Shown here: in pieces, positions 33,268 through 43,230 of the stretch | Numbering within the stretch: the stretch's first letter is position 1 | Layout of the letters: each line of letters opens with the position of its first letter | NCBI GenBank assembly: GCA_946807835.1 | Contig: OX327702.1 | Location: 11,470,001-11,534,000, forward strand | Source of the DNA: Ailanthus altissimus | Taxonomy: Eukaryota; Streptophyta; Magnoliopsida; Sapindales; Simaroubaceae | Direction of reading: 5' to 3' | Length of the DNA: 64,000 bases | Program-made: the position numbers and the translations under genes | The notes under the pieces: generated by a model | What the model saw: the letters and a program-made list of their open reading frames with translations, nothing else | What the model was told of the DNA's origin: nothing | Databases searched by the model: none

Positions 33268-33624
33268 TTATGGGTTGAGGATAGGCTTTCCATCTAATTT
33301 TCCTATAAATTGATAAACAAGGTCTTTTAGAGTCAGATTCTCAAGACTATATTGTTGATGTTTATTTTTGAATTTATTCCATAAATTGAGAAGTTCACAT
33401 TGCACGAGCCCACAAGGATGCGTCTCAAGAGTCAATAGGATATCATCCAAAGACTCCTTACTCAGTCTATCCTTAATGAACTGAATTTTATCTTCTCGAT
33501 TTCTAGATGCAAATCCTAAAGAATGACAACTTCGGTTACAATTCCATCGAGCACATTTATAATAGGCTTGTAACCTTTTTGCTATTCGTCTTTTTTCATA
33601 AGAGCTTCTTCCAAGACAAGGCAT
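33268..33624 (-). CDS. Unassigned 118-codon ORF 3' of G2 integrase
   Basis: The longest uninterrupted frame of the G2 3' region starts MPCLGRSSYEKRRIAKRLQA. It has a Cys-rich stretch, YYKCARWNCNRSCHS, then a mixed-charge region that looks helical (KIQFIKDRLSKESLDDILLT), and ends FIGKLDGKPILNP. The frame can be followed upstream, with one stop, to about 33840 (CERLRLLMLQNILADIR). There is no signal peptide or membrane segment, so an envelope-like role is not supported. The position, after integrase and before the LTR, is where some Athila/Tat elements carry an extra ORF. It could equally be captured host sequence. I do not recognise it. Confidence 0.4.
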   Translation of the reverse strand: MPCLGRSSYEKRRIAKRLQAYYKCARWNCNRSCHSLGFASRNREDKIQFIKDRLSKESLDDILLTLETHPCGLVQCELLNLWNKFKNKHQQYSLENLTLKDLVYQFIGKLDGKPILNP

Positions 33625-33892
33625 AAAAGAAATAAAATCATTTGTATACTCACCAGATAATCGAACCTTGGCTTCGATTAACTACCGAATATCCGCAAGA
33701 ATATTCTGCAACATTAATAATCTTAGTCTTTCACACCGTGCTTTGTAAATCTTAAGTAGATCATTTTGAGGCAATGAAGGAAATCATTTTTACAAGTTGG
33801 CAAGAATGCGATCCATTTTGAAATAAAGGGAAAAAGAGAATGGATCAATGCACAGTTTGGAGGACAGTTTTTAAGGAACTGAGAAACCGACT

Positions 33893-34161
33893 TTAATAGT
33901 CACAGAGTACTGTATCTACCACTTGACTGGAAATAAAATCACACCGAAAAAAAAGAAGAAAATCAAATAAAATCAAATACAAAAGAAAATAATAGCAAAA
34001 ATAAAAAGTCAAAATATAAAATATGGTATAGAGAGATTGAACCTGATCAAGTATGATAGACAGGATCCACAAAGAGATCTCGTTTAGGTACATAGAGTGA
34101 TCTACCTTTTTCACATAACTTTTCAACCGCTGTCCATTCACTTTGAAAATTTGCCCATCAT
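33893..34161 (-). pseudogene. G2 integrase C-terminal end
   Basis: The minus-strand reading DDGQIFKVNGQRLKSYVK matches the well-known F-K-V-N-G-Q-R-L-K-x-Y ending of Athila/Tat integrases. It is followed by HSMYLNEISLWI and then decays. It is separated from the upstream integrase (34744-35377) by an LTR fragment. Confidence 0.75.
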
Positions 34162-34743
34162 TGAACATTTGGTCACATGTGAATAGTGTCCATAAATTTG
34201 CCTAATTAAAGACACCTTTAGTTGGAGGGGAGATATCTTCCATCATTTTGCAATCTTTAGTTCACTTTAATCCTACTCTTGTATTTCATGTTTGTGTTCA
34301 AATGATTTAATTTATCAACTTTTAAAGTAGTTTTGGTTTGTTTGAAGCCTTGATGCTTTGTAGACTAAAGGCACAAAGAATGTTTGGAAAGATCTTCTAC
34401 ATATCAACAACATATTTTTACAAATGATGTTTTTCATCAATTAAAATTATTTTTCAAGGGAGTAAAAGGATTAAAAAAAATCTACTATAACCAAAGTAAG
34501 TGTGAATCTCTAATGCCTTAGTGTTATTTTAACTTGATTTCTTAATTTACACTTGGTAATATTTGCTTTTACAATTAACCAATATTATCCATTTTTGGGT
34601 ACAATAATTCATTATTCTTGAACATTGACAAACAACCTTTGCTCTTGGTGATCACTTCATATGCATACAACACTTGGGCTCACGAGTAATTACTATAATT
34701 AAGATAATTTACACTTTGGTAATACAATATTTAAGTTGTAGCA
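34162..34743 (+). mobile_element. Partial LTR of the G1 family inside G2 integrase
   Basis: It is homologous to the last ~680 bp of the G1 5' LTR (13014-13687), with an internal gap of about 100 bp. It starts TGAACATTTGGTCACATG and ends TTAAGTTGTAGCA. The U3 start (TGTGATGAGCAC) is absent, so it is 5'-truncated. The flanks ATCAT (left) and GCTTG (right) do not match, so it is not a clean insertion. Confidence 0.75.
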
Positions 34744-35377
34744 GCTTGGATATCACATGTCACTAATCAATTATCGGTGGTATCTGCTTCTCTTTCTTCT
34801 TGCCCTTAACTTCTTAAAAGTCTTCGAGGGAGAAGATGAAGCACCCTAAATGTAGAGGGCTGCGCCCTATTTATCCTAGTTTAAATGAATACTGTATAAT
34901 TTTCATGTCATGCCATCTTTTCATCATCTCTTTGTATAATTAGGCATTCTCGTATACTTCAGACGAAAATCATCCATCTCATTGAGTTGTAGCATTTATT
35001 TATCGCTTTCTGCTCACAAGTCAAAATTCAATGCTCTAATGGCTTAATAGACCCAAAGTGTATCATCAAAACATATTGCCCAGTCCTCTATGCTCGGTTT
35101 CACTTTCTTTTTAAGGATCCACTTAACTTCTCTATTTGAAACTTCTACATTCCTACTAGTTTGTGGATGGTATGTTGGGTGACAGAGCGACCTTATATTT
35201 AACCCTCATTACTGATAATGGCTCTCGGGGTGCCAAACTAAGTGAAAATATTCTTTCTTAAGAACTTTAGGACAACCTTTGCATTATTTATAAACAAGGC
35301 AACAACTTTCATCCGCTTGGGTACATAATCTACTACTACCAAAATATATCAACTGTTATAAGACAAAATGAACAGTC
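34744..35377 (-). pseudogene. G2 integrase, middle part, degenerate
   Basis: The minus-strand frames read, from 35377, SYNS-YILVVVDYVPKRMKVV, VLKFLKKEYFHLVWHPES, then HPQTSRNVEVSNREVKWILK and IEDWAICFDDTLWVY, IRALNFDL and LQLNEMDDFRL. This is the DDE core and following region of an Athila/Tat-like integrase. The last 120 bp towards 34744 does not match the family and may be rearranged. Confidence 0.75.
35373..35377. other. Target-site duplication of solo LTR R2 (left)
   Basis: CAGTC at 35373-35377 is repeated at 36850-36854. Removing R2 plus one copy restores F-M-G-L-F in the G2 integrase frame, which is direct proof of insertion into G2. Confidence 0.9.
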
Positions 35378-36849
35378 TGATGCGATATTTCTATATCATA
35401 AATTAAGTGCAAGTATACACTATCGTATGCAAGTAATAAAGAGACTAAATAAGTCGGATGTCGAACCCATAGGGATAATTGTTTCTTTTTAACCAATTAT
35501 TAAAATTATATCTTCCTAATAATTATTCTAATAAATAAAAATCTAAGACTGAATGTAAGAAATATAAAACAAAAACACAATGTAAAATAAATTAGGTGAT
35601 AGCAATGTAGAGAAGACCTAAGATTAATATTATCCCTTAATATATTTCTAATGATTAATCCTCTAATATTTAACTCACTTAGTCTTTATTATTGATCAAG
35701 ACACTAATGTATTCACAAGCCTCTTCCAAGGTCATGCAAGTATACCCTAATTTACCAAATACCTATATTCCTATGGTATTTGTAATAAATTAAGATTCAT
35801 TAAGATTAGGTCTTATTAATCATACATGCCAATTAGGTATATTCCTATCCTAAGTTGAAACTTGCATATGCAACATTGAATGTTACTCTACAATCATGCA
35901 TCAAATTACTTAGGTCTAAATATATTGATTCCTCTTCCGAGTTTATCAAAATATTACCAATTCATTCACCATATATTGGCCAGATATATTGAAGCATTAA
36001 ACACAAGTAATTTAAATAATAAAAGACTAAGTTTATTAAATACTAAAAGGATATGGCAATTAAGCACACATATTGAGTTCAAATATTAACCCTAAAAAAT
36101 AAGTTAGCTCATGGTTACAAGAGAACAGCAGTAGAAATAATTATAAATCATGATACAATTATTAGCAAACCGATATAGACGTCGAATTGCTCTTAATTGC
36201 GCTGCCTAGGAACTCTTGACGCCGAAGAACGTCTTGTATCTCTCTCCAAAGTTGCTTCAATTAAGCTCTTATTGCTCTCCAAGACTTGTTCTCTGTATTC
36301 TTGGTGCTCTTGGGTCGTCTTGGATTGATTCTTGAAGGTTGGGAACGAGTGGCTTTATATAGGGATTGATATGAGCTTGAAAATCTCAATTCTCATCGGA
36401 CTAGGACTCGCACTACCGCTGGCGCGCTATGCATCTGTCGCTGGGGCGACGCGTGAAAAAGCTATTACAGCTGGAGCGGTGGAATATTGGCGCTGGGGCG
36501 CTGCATGAAAACGGCTTCACCGCCGGCGCGGTATGTTGATAGCGCTGGGGCGATGTAGCGTCGCTGGCGCGGTGACTCTTCGGCGCTGGGGCGCTAGACG
36601 CGACTTAAGCAGGTCGTTTTTCTTATTTCGATCACTATTTCAGCGCTGGGGCGAAAATACTTGTGGCGCGGGGGCTCTGGACTCATAATTTGAAAACTTT
36701 GCATTTTAGTCCCTATTTTCGCTTCTTTAAATTTCGTTCAAGTCCCTATAAATAACAATAATGCACATAAATAGCCATCTATTCTCATAAAATCATAAAA
36801 TATCAATAATAAAAACATGAGAAAATATATGACAAATTTGCCCTTATCA
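35378..36849 (-). mobile_element. Solo LTR R2 (1472 bp, Tat-like)
   Basis: The minus-strand reading goes from TGATAAGGGCAAATTTGTC (36849) to ATCGCATCA (35378) and aligns along its length with R1. A perfect 5-bp duplication flanks it, so it is a solo LTR formed by LTR-LTR recombination. It carries the CAGCG patch (about 36390-36680) and a TATA-like CTATATAAAG near 36363-36352. The minus-frame ORF seen in R1 (1729-1520) reappears here as 35880-36089, only through LTR homology. Confidence 0.9.
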
Positions 36850-37660
36850 CAGTCCCATGAAGTTTATACCCCAAATGTCAAACATCTTCACTTCCAAAAT
36901 GTTATGCAGGGTCATCCTATGTCTCCTAGAAACATCCCCTGCTCATTGGCATCTATCACATCTTAGAACAAAGAAATATGCTTCCTTGAATAGAGATGGC
37001 CAATAGAAGCTGGATTGTAGTACTTTGGTTGCCATTTTTCTTCTTCGAAGTGACCATCGTATTTAGCAAAATAAAAATGTTTGATATGTCTTCAATTTCT
37101 TCTTTTGGGTGCATCTTTAAATGATATGATCAGTACATTGCTTGAATAGAAAGGGCTCGTCCCAATAATAGTACATTACATCATGTAAGAATTTTTTTTT
37201 GCTGGTAATTCTGATCAGAAGGTAGAATTCTACTCACTAAGTAGTTGATATAATTAGCGTACCATGTCGTACTTTGGCGGTTCAGTGCCAAGAGCTGTTT
37301 GTCTTAGAAGGACTCATTTATAACCATTTTAACTTTACCTTGTTCTCCTCCTTCTAGGTGAGAAGATGATTTACAACTTTGTTTTTGATGGGTTTTTGTT
37401 TATCTAAAAGCTTTAAATCAAATTCTTGTAGCAAAAGAATCTATCTAATTAATCTTGGTTTTGCATATTTCTTTGTAATTAGGTACTTGATCACAGAGTA
37501 ATTAACGAATATTATTACCTTGACCCTAATAAGATAAGGGCATAATTTATCAAAACCAAATATAATTGCTAATAGCTCTTTCTCTGTGTTCAGATTCATA
37601 GTCCACTAAAGAGGCATCGACATCGATCGAGCCAAAGTTCTAAACATCAGCTCAGTGCCA
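36850..37660 (-). pseudogene. G2 RNase H and integrase N-terminal part, degenerate
   Basis: The minus-strand reading from about 37600 is WTMNLNTEKELLAIIFGFDK, then YLITKKYAKPRLIR and LLLQEFDLKLLDKQKP (RNase H end). Next come YANYINYLVSRILPSDQNYQ, KKKFLHDVMYYYWDEPFLFK, then TKVLQSSFYWPSLFKEAYFF and VLRCDRCQ (zinc-binding HHCC part), and MFDIWGINFMG at R2. It is the best match to Tat/Athila organisation in the window. The upstream RT is absent: the element ends near 37660, where unrelated plus-strand sequence starts. Confidence 0.8.
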
Positions 37661-37889
37661 TATCCATAATCTCAGAAAGACCTACAAAATTTAATTGGTA
37701 AATACTCTTACATCTAGAAGTTCATTCCAGAACTAGTTGCCCTACTATCTAGCTTTATGCCTCTACGAAAAAAGAATGTTGAATTCAAATTGGGAGAAGT
37801 ACAACAAACAAACTTCTTGAAGATTTAACTTATCATTCTGATAAACCTACCATGAGAGCTCCTAGCAAAGGAAAATTTTCACTATAACA
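37661..37889. other. Junction segment between G2 and G3, unresolved
   Basis: I see no clear coding or repeat signal. G2 reads leftwards (minus) and G3 rightwards (plus) from here, so the two Gypsy elements are head to head, with both 5' portions (LTR, gag, RT) missing. A rearrangement or nested deletion is likely. Confidence 0.4.
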
Positions 37890-38226
37890 AACTTCTACGA
37901 GAACACATCATATGCCACTTCAGTATTCTGTACAAAATCATTAGTGACAATGGCACACTATTTGTGAACAAGCAAGTTGATGATACCCTGGGGCAATATG
38001 ACATTAAGCACAGATGCTCCATACCATATCACCCTCAAGGCAATATCCAAATCGAGGCAATCAATAAAGTAGTGATAAAAATACTCAGCAAAATAATGCA
38101 CAAATACTCTATAGAATGCAAGTCTAGCATAAGGCATAAGGCATAGTAGTTAAAAGCATTATACCAGCATAGAATACAAAAGCATATACCAAGTCCATTA
38201 AGGACAAGGATATCAGTATAGGTGAT
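37890..38226 (+). pseudogene. Gypsy G3 integrase core, fragment
   Basis: Plus-strand pieces read REHIICHFSILYKIISDNGT, then LFVNKQVDDTLGQYDIKHRC and YHPQGNIQIEAINKVVIKIL (37964-38146 open). A decayed ALYQHRIQKHIPSPLR-like stretch runs up to 38226. The S-D-N-G and E-A-I-N-K words correspond to the second D and the E of the DDE core. The wording differs from G1 and G2 integrases, so this is another Gypsy family. It is interrupted by a solo LTR at 38227. Confidence 0.75.
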
Positions 38227-39588
38227 TGATTGGTACTATAGTAGCTAAAAGCAAACACACACTATCGTATGAAGTAAAATAGGATTTTAAATCCAGATAT
38301 CAATCCCATAGAAACTATACGATCTAATTCTATAAATCAAGTACTAAAATTGTACTTACTTAACTTTTATTCAGAAAATCACAATCTAAAATTTAATTAA
38401 CTAATCTAACTCTATCAATTAAACTAAATAAAAGTAACGGGTATAATTCACAAACAAATATAATCTAGGGTTTTGACTCGTCCCTTAGTATTTCATTGGA
38501 TTTATTCACCTTTTAGTTAATCTCTTAATACCTATTGTTCGCTTAGACACTAATCTCATCACAAGCCTCTGTCAATGGTTGAGTGACTATATTATGCATT
38601 ATAACAATCACCTTTATGTCTATGGTAATCAAATCAGAATGTAATTCATTAAGATCAAATTTAAATTATACCATACATGCCACCTACGTATATGTCTATC
38701 CTAGATGGAACTTATAGTTGTTACCATATGGTCATGCATCAAACTATCATAGACTAAATATATGAATCCCTTTGTCAAGTTCATCATAGTTTCTTGATTA
38801 TTCAAAATATTGATCAGGTATAATAAAAGTATTAAACATAAGATAGAATGAATCAATTGAATATATCAAGTTTATAAACTAAAAATTAATAAAATCCAAA
38901 TCCATACTAGGTTTAGATAGTCTAACCCTAGATAAAAAATGTTAGCCCATCATAAAACTAAAAGTATCTAACCAATTCATAAAGATCTACAAGAACAAAA
39001 ACATAATGATAAAGAAGTAGTAGAAAAACTAATCAAAGTATTGTGAATTCTTGATCTTGGTTCTTTAATCTTTGGTTTTGATATTTGATTTAGTGTTGTG
39101 AATTTTTTCTCTAAGTTTTTGCCTCTCCAAAGTTTGTGTTTTGGTCCTCAAAAGAGTGTTTTTATAGATATGAGAAACCCTAGGGGAGAGGAACTTCGAA
39201 TCCAAGTCGAAATAAGAGAGTTACGAGGAGATGTTATACGTTGCATGAGTGCTACGACAATGAGGGCTTGGGGCCGTGGCACCAAGACCTAGAAATGCAA
39301 CTTCGAGGAGCATTACTAGGCACCGCAGTGCCCAGCTACTAACCTGGACACTGCAGCCCCCAGCCATGGGCATTGTAGCGCCCAGCCCTGGTTCACTCAC
39401 TCTCATATTTTGAGCGTAACTTCTTTGTTTTATGTTCGATTCACCTCCCGTTTGTTCTTATACGTCACATTTTCTATCTTGCATCTATTCATGATCAAAA
39501 ACACAATTGAATATCCAAATATTCATAATTTGGAGCAAAATATAAAAATTTAGGGACGAATAGTACTACTGCTTTTACGCCTCTATCA
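38227..39588 (-). mobile_element. Solo LTR S (1362 bp) in G3 integrase
   Basis: The minus-strand reading starts TGATAGAGGCGTAAAAGCAG (39588) and ends CTATAGTACCAATCA (38227). The flanks are GTGAT (38222-38226) and GTGAC (39589-39593), 4 of 5 identical, and the G3 frame resumes as D-L-V-L-R right after it. It shares layout (CACTATCGTATG near one end, GC-rich CCCAG words at 39320-39385) with R1/R2, so it is a distant relative of those Tat-like LTRs. Confidence 0.7.
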
Positions 39589-39790
39589 GTGACCTCGTGT
39601 TAAGGGTGGCTAAGCACATAAAGAAGAACATAGCTCTACCCTCTAAGTTCATGCCTCAATGAAAAGTTCCCTACCTTGTTAAGGAAGCCCATGAAAATAA
39701 TTACTATTGCTTAGCTATAATGAAAGCCAGGTACTCCACAACCTCAACAATGATAAGTGGCTTAAGTGTTATTGTAGAATACGCACACTT
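39589..39790 (+). pseudogene. Gypsy G3 integrase C-terminal part
   Basis: It reads DLVLRVAKHIKKNIALPSKF, a stop, then KVPYLVKEAHENNYYCLAIM, matching the G-D-L-V-L-R...K-F-x-P-x-W-x-G-P-Y-x-V chromatin-proximal end of Gypsy integrases. It then decays. No further protein is seen to the right. Confidence 0.7.
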
Positions 39791-40660
39791 AGGATGAATA
39801 AATGCTCTATGTCAACATTTCAATCATAGAGATCAATAAAAGCATAACGTATCCCCTAAGTGATGGCCATGCACTTTATACCCCATCAATGGCTTAAATA
39901 CATAGGATACCCATTGACACAGTGGATGGTCAGATTCCTTGTCTTGGCCTTATTCCCAAGCAAAATTCCTACTTATATAGTAGATTGCTAAGCCTTAGCA
40001 TTATTCTCGACCAAGATTCCCACTGACATTATGGATGGCTAAGCCTTGGCACTATTTATACAAAAGATTCCCTTTTATATATTGGATGGCTAAGCCTTAG
40101 CATTGTTCCCAAGTAAGATTCCCAATCACATAGCAAATGGCTAAACCTTAGAGTTACACCCAAGCAATATACATCTCATAAGAGCAAGCTTCTACCTCTC
40201 GTTTGAAATAATATCTCAAATAGACACACAACACATACATAGATGCCCATAACCATCAGAAAACCAAGAAGACTAATTTTAGAACTTAAACCTCCCTTGG
40301 TGTAGCACCAAACAACGAGATGACTACTCCTACTTTGAAAAAAGTGAAAGGCAGATATTAGGCCATTCCTCTTACTTGATTTTATCCCTATGAGAGAGGT
40401 TATGCTAAGCATAGTATTTAGAAGTCTACATCATTCAAATTTACTCACATAGAAATTCCATATAGGTTATATGGAAATTTGTGATAAATCTCAAGTATTC
40501 ACACGGGGTTTGGCACCCAAAAATTTCTCATGTAAATATAACATGAAAGTTCGTATTGTTTCAAAGACCTTATATAGAAAGAGTCCCTATATAAGCTTCC
40601 TAAGCACATCATAGAAGTCTTCGCTATTCTAAAAAAGTCGTATTGTATTGATTACTTGTA
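39791..40660 (+). mobile_element. G3 3' non-coding region
   Basis: AT-rich non-coding DNA. It contains a degenerate array of about 52-bp units (39924-40190, listed separately) and a short minus-strand ORF (40412-40176) with no family signal. Such spacer regions with tandem repeats between integrase and LTR are known from Ogre/Tat elements. Confidence 0.5.
39924..40190 (+). repeat. Degenerate tandem repeat, about 52 bp x 5
   Basis: The repeated word GATGGCTAAGCCTTAGCATT starts at about 39924, 39983, 40033, 40085 and 40136. Each is followed by a T-rich part and CCCAAGCAAGATTCCCA-type text. Spacings are 59, 50, 52 and 51 bp. Units have drifted, so it is an old array. Confidence 0.75.
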
Positions 40661-40762
40661 ATGTTATGGATGCCTTGTGTGGACAACATCCCATAAAAGT
40701 TTGCCTACATTTAAATTATATCTATAGATGCTCGCATTGACCTAGTTGCCTCATGGAAAACG
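40661..40762 (+). repeat. Left part of GATGCC repeat array (5' flank of LC)
   Basis: TTATGGATGCCTTGTGTGG and following text match 4884-4982 closely. The array continues on the other side of LC (42909-43230), so LC split it. The flank ends GGAAAACG, whose last bases recur at 42903-42908. Confidence 0.65.
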
Positions 40763-42903
40763 TGTTAGGGTCGGTGCTTATGTGCCATCCTTGAATGTAC
40801 ATATACTTGTGTATTTATACAAGTGTACATTCCCATTATATCGCTAATACTCATATATATGGTATTATGCATGTAACATTACAGATATTGTAGATCTGAA
40901 GGAGTTCGAATTAGATCTAAAAGAGTTTAGATAAGAGATCATAGTTAGCCATGCTGAGACATATAATTGCTAAATGTTAGCATAGCTACGTGTTAACTGG
41001 TTATAATACTCAGCAGATCCAAGAGTTAGAGCCTTGTCTATAATGGGACATAGACCTGGGAATATACTAGTAATTGCATAGTTACAAGAGTTATAATCGG
41101 GTGCTAGAAAATGCAAGTTGCGTAAGTATGTTCTCGAATAATTGTCCTTGATCTATTTTTGCCGATGCGGGTCTGTCAGATGATACTTTTATATATAGAC
41201 CAGCATATGTCGTACCTATAGGGAATAGATGGTCGTTCCTAGCCAACTGTGAGCTTGGAGCTCGTATTGACATGGGTATCTAGTTAGGACTGGATATGGG
41301 ACAGAATTACGAGAGCCTTTGATAGACACCTTATGTAAGCCATCAACAGAGGGTCCTCTCAAGTTGAATAGTATATGTGGTCCTTTGACCTGAGTGCTAC
41401 GATGGGCTTATAAGTGATCAACCATACTTTGGTTCCACACATGTCACAGACCTTTCATGGTGTGACACGAGTGTCACTGGGTATGGTCCGATGCTTATGG
41501 AGTCCAATTTGTATAGATATGGGATCTGTCAGCTCGCATATGAAGTTAGATATCCAGATGTTTCAAGATTGTATCTTGAAAAGTCTTGTGGCCACAAGCA
41601 ATTATCTTGGGAAAGAGTTCTGTCTGGGTAGAATAATATGGCAAAAGAGTTTGTGCATATTGTTCAGTGAAATACAAGTCTGAAGATAAGACATGGATGA
41701 GCACTAGGGGATTTGACGGTGATAATCTATATCCCCAGCACATCCATAATATTATGACAGAAGGACTATACGTATGCATTATAACATCAGCTTGTTTGGT
41801 TCATCGCGCTGATTTGTATATCCGTGACGTGTGCGTGGGGCATTGCTCACGGACTCATGGAATAGTTTCATTTGATGAATCGGGCATAGGACCTAGGGAG
41901 TCCCGCGATATGGAGTGTACTCGTTGCGCACTGGGGTAGCGTGCTGGATTAAAGTGTTTAATCTAGCAATATTCACACTACCACGAGAATGCGTGCGTGT
42001 CTGTATTTAAGTGTTAAATGCAGCAATTAGTTAATAATTATTATTTACTAATTATATTATGACACGTAGCGCATTGTGGACCCTCCGTTGAGTTTACCCA
42101 AGTGTGAGTTTGGTGGGACCCACTAAGGGGTAAACTTGGTAACTATTCATGAGGGGCAAAATGATAATTTCACCCTTTGATTATTTAATGGTTAAATAAT
42201 CAAAATATTTCTCTTATTTTATTATATAATATATTATTATATTATATTATATTTTTTTATAAGATATTATATATATAATAATATTATATTTTGGGTGCCA
42301 AATAATTGGCACCCATTAGTATTATTTTATTATTATTATTATATAATATATATATTATAATAATATTATATTATATATTTATATAAAGAGAAAGAGAAAG
42401 AGAGAGTTGATTTTGTGTGTGTGGGCATTTTGCCCGTAAGAAAGAAATGGAGAAAGAGAAAGAGAAAGAAAAGAAGAAGAAAAAATTAAATTGTTTTATT
42501 TTTCTCTATGCTTCCAATTAAAGCAATGCTAGATTGCTTCAAATTCCTCATTTCTTATCCTTTTGGAGAAAAGGATGAAAAACACACACCGATTATTTTT
42601 GGGTTTAAGAGTTAAACCCAGTGCTGCGTAGAGGGCTACTGTTCTAGCTCACCATGCCCACCGTATTGGTAACTAGAACTGCCCGCGAGTTGGTCTCCAT
42701 GTGGACTTTGATGAAATACATGTATAATGCTACACGTTAAGGTGAGTTATCTATCCTATAAATATATTAATGTGATTAATATATTGTATTTATTGTGTTT
42801 ATTGTAAGTTTCATGCTTCCGCCAAACTTAAATATGTATTTGATATATATTTAGGCAATAGCATATGCATACACCCACGTGCCTTAGATCTGTGGCTCCA
42901 AGA
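40763..42903 (+). mobile_element. Solo LTR LC (about 2.14 kb)
   Basis: It begins TGTTAGGGTCGGTGCTTATG. AAACG occurs at 40758-40762 and 42904-42908 (AAAACG, 6 bp, also fits), so it is a clean insertion into the GATGCC array of G3. It is collinear with LA, LB and LD, with an AT-rich section that includes a 10-bp inverted repeat (42292-42315). There is no ORF of interest. The 3' end (GATCTGTGGCTCCAAGA) has no canonical CA. Confidence 0.85.
42292..42315. repeat. Perfect inverted repeat in LC
   Basis: TGGGTGCCAA and TTGGCACCCA are separated by ATAA (10-bp arms, 4-bp loop), within the AT run just before the TATA/GA leader. LD has a decayed form (GTGC...TTGGCACCCA at 48597-48615, minus orientation); LA and LB lack it. 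Confidence 0.8.
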
Positions 42904-42908
42904 AAACG

Positions 42909-43230
42909 TTCCACGGATGCCATGTTTGACTAGGTATGTGAAAGCCTATTCAAACAAAGTATGAGATGCCTTCATAGTGTGGATCCTATAAAAGATGCCT
43001 ATGTTATCCCATGGATGCTTAAAAAATTATGGAAGCCTTCATGCCATTCTTCCTATTCAAGATGCCTTCAATCTTATAAATAAGCCTTTATAGCATGGTC
43101 CCCATACAAGATGCATCCCCATGCAAGATGCTTCTATGGCATTGTCCCTATGAGAGAAGCATTTATAACTTGTCCCCACAAAGAAGCCTATATGGCGAAG
43201 TCTTCATAACATGAATCTTTTTAGTGAAAA
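42909..43230 (+). repeat. GATGCC repeat array, right part
   Basis: Degenerate units of about 30 bp around AAGATGCCTTCATAGCATGG TCCC-type text: GGATGCCATG, GAGATGCCTTCATAG, AAGATGCCTATG, TGGATGCTTAAA, AAGATGCCTTCAATC, AAGATGCATCCCC, AAGATGCTTCTATGG. With 40661-40762 it formed one array before LC inserted. Confidence 0.7.

Noticed and set aside
33268..33624. Envelope-like gene
   Set aside because: No signal peptide, no membrane segment, and no recognisable envelope motif; left unassigned.
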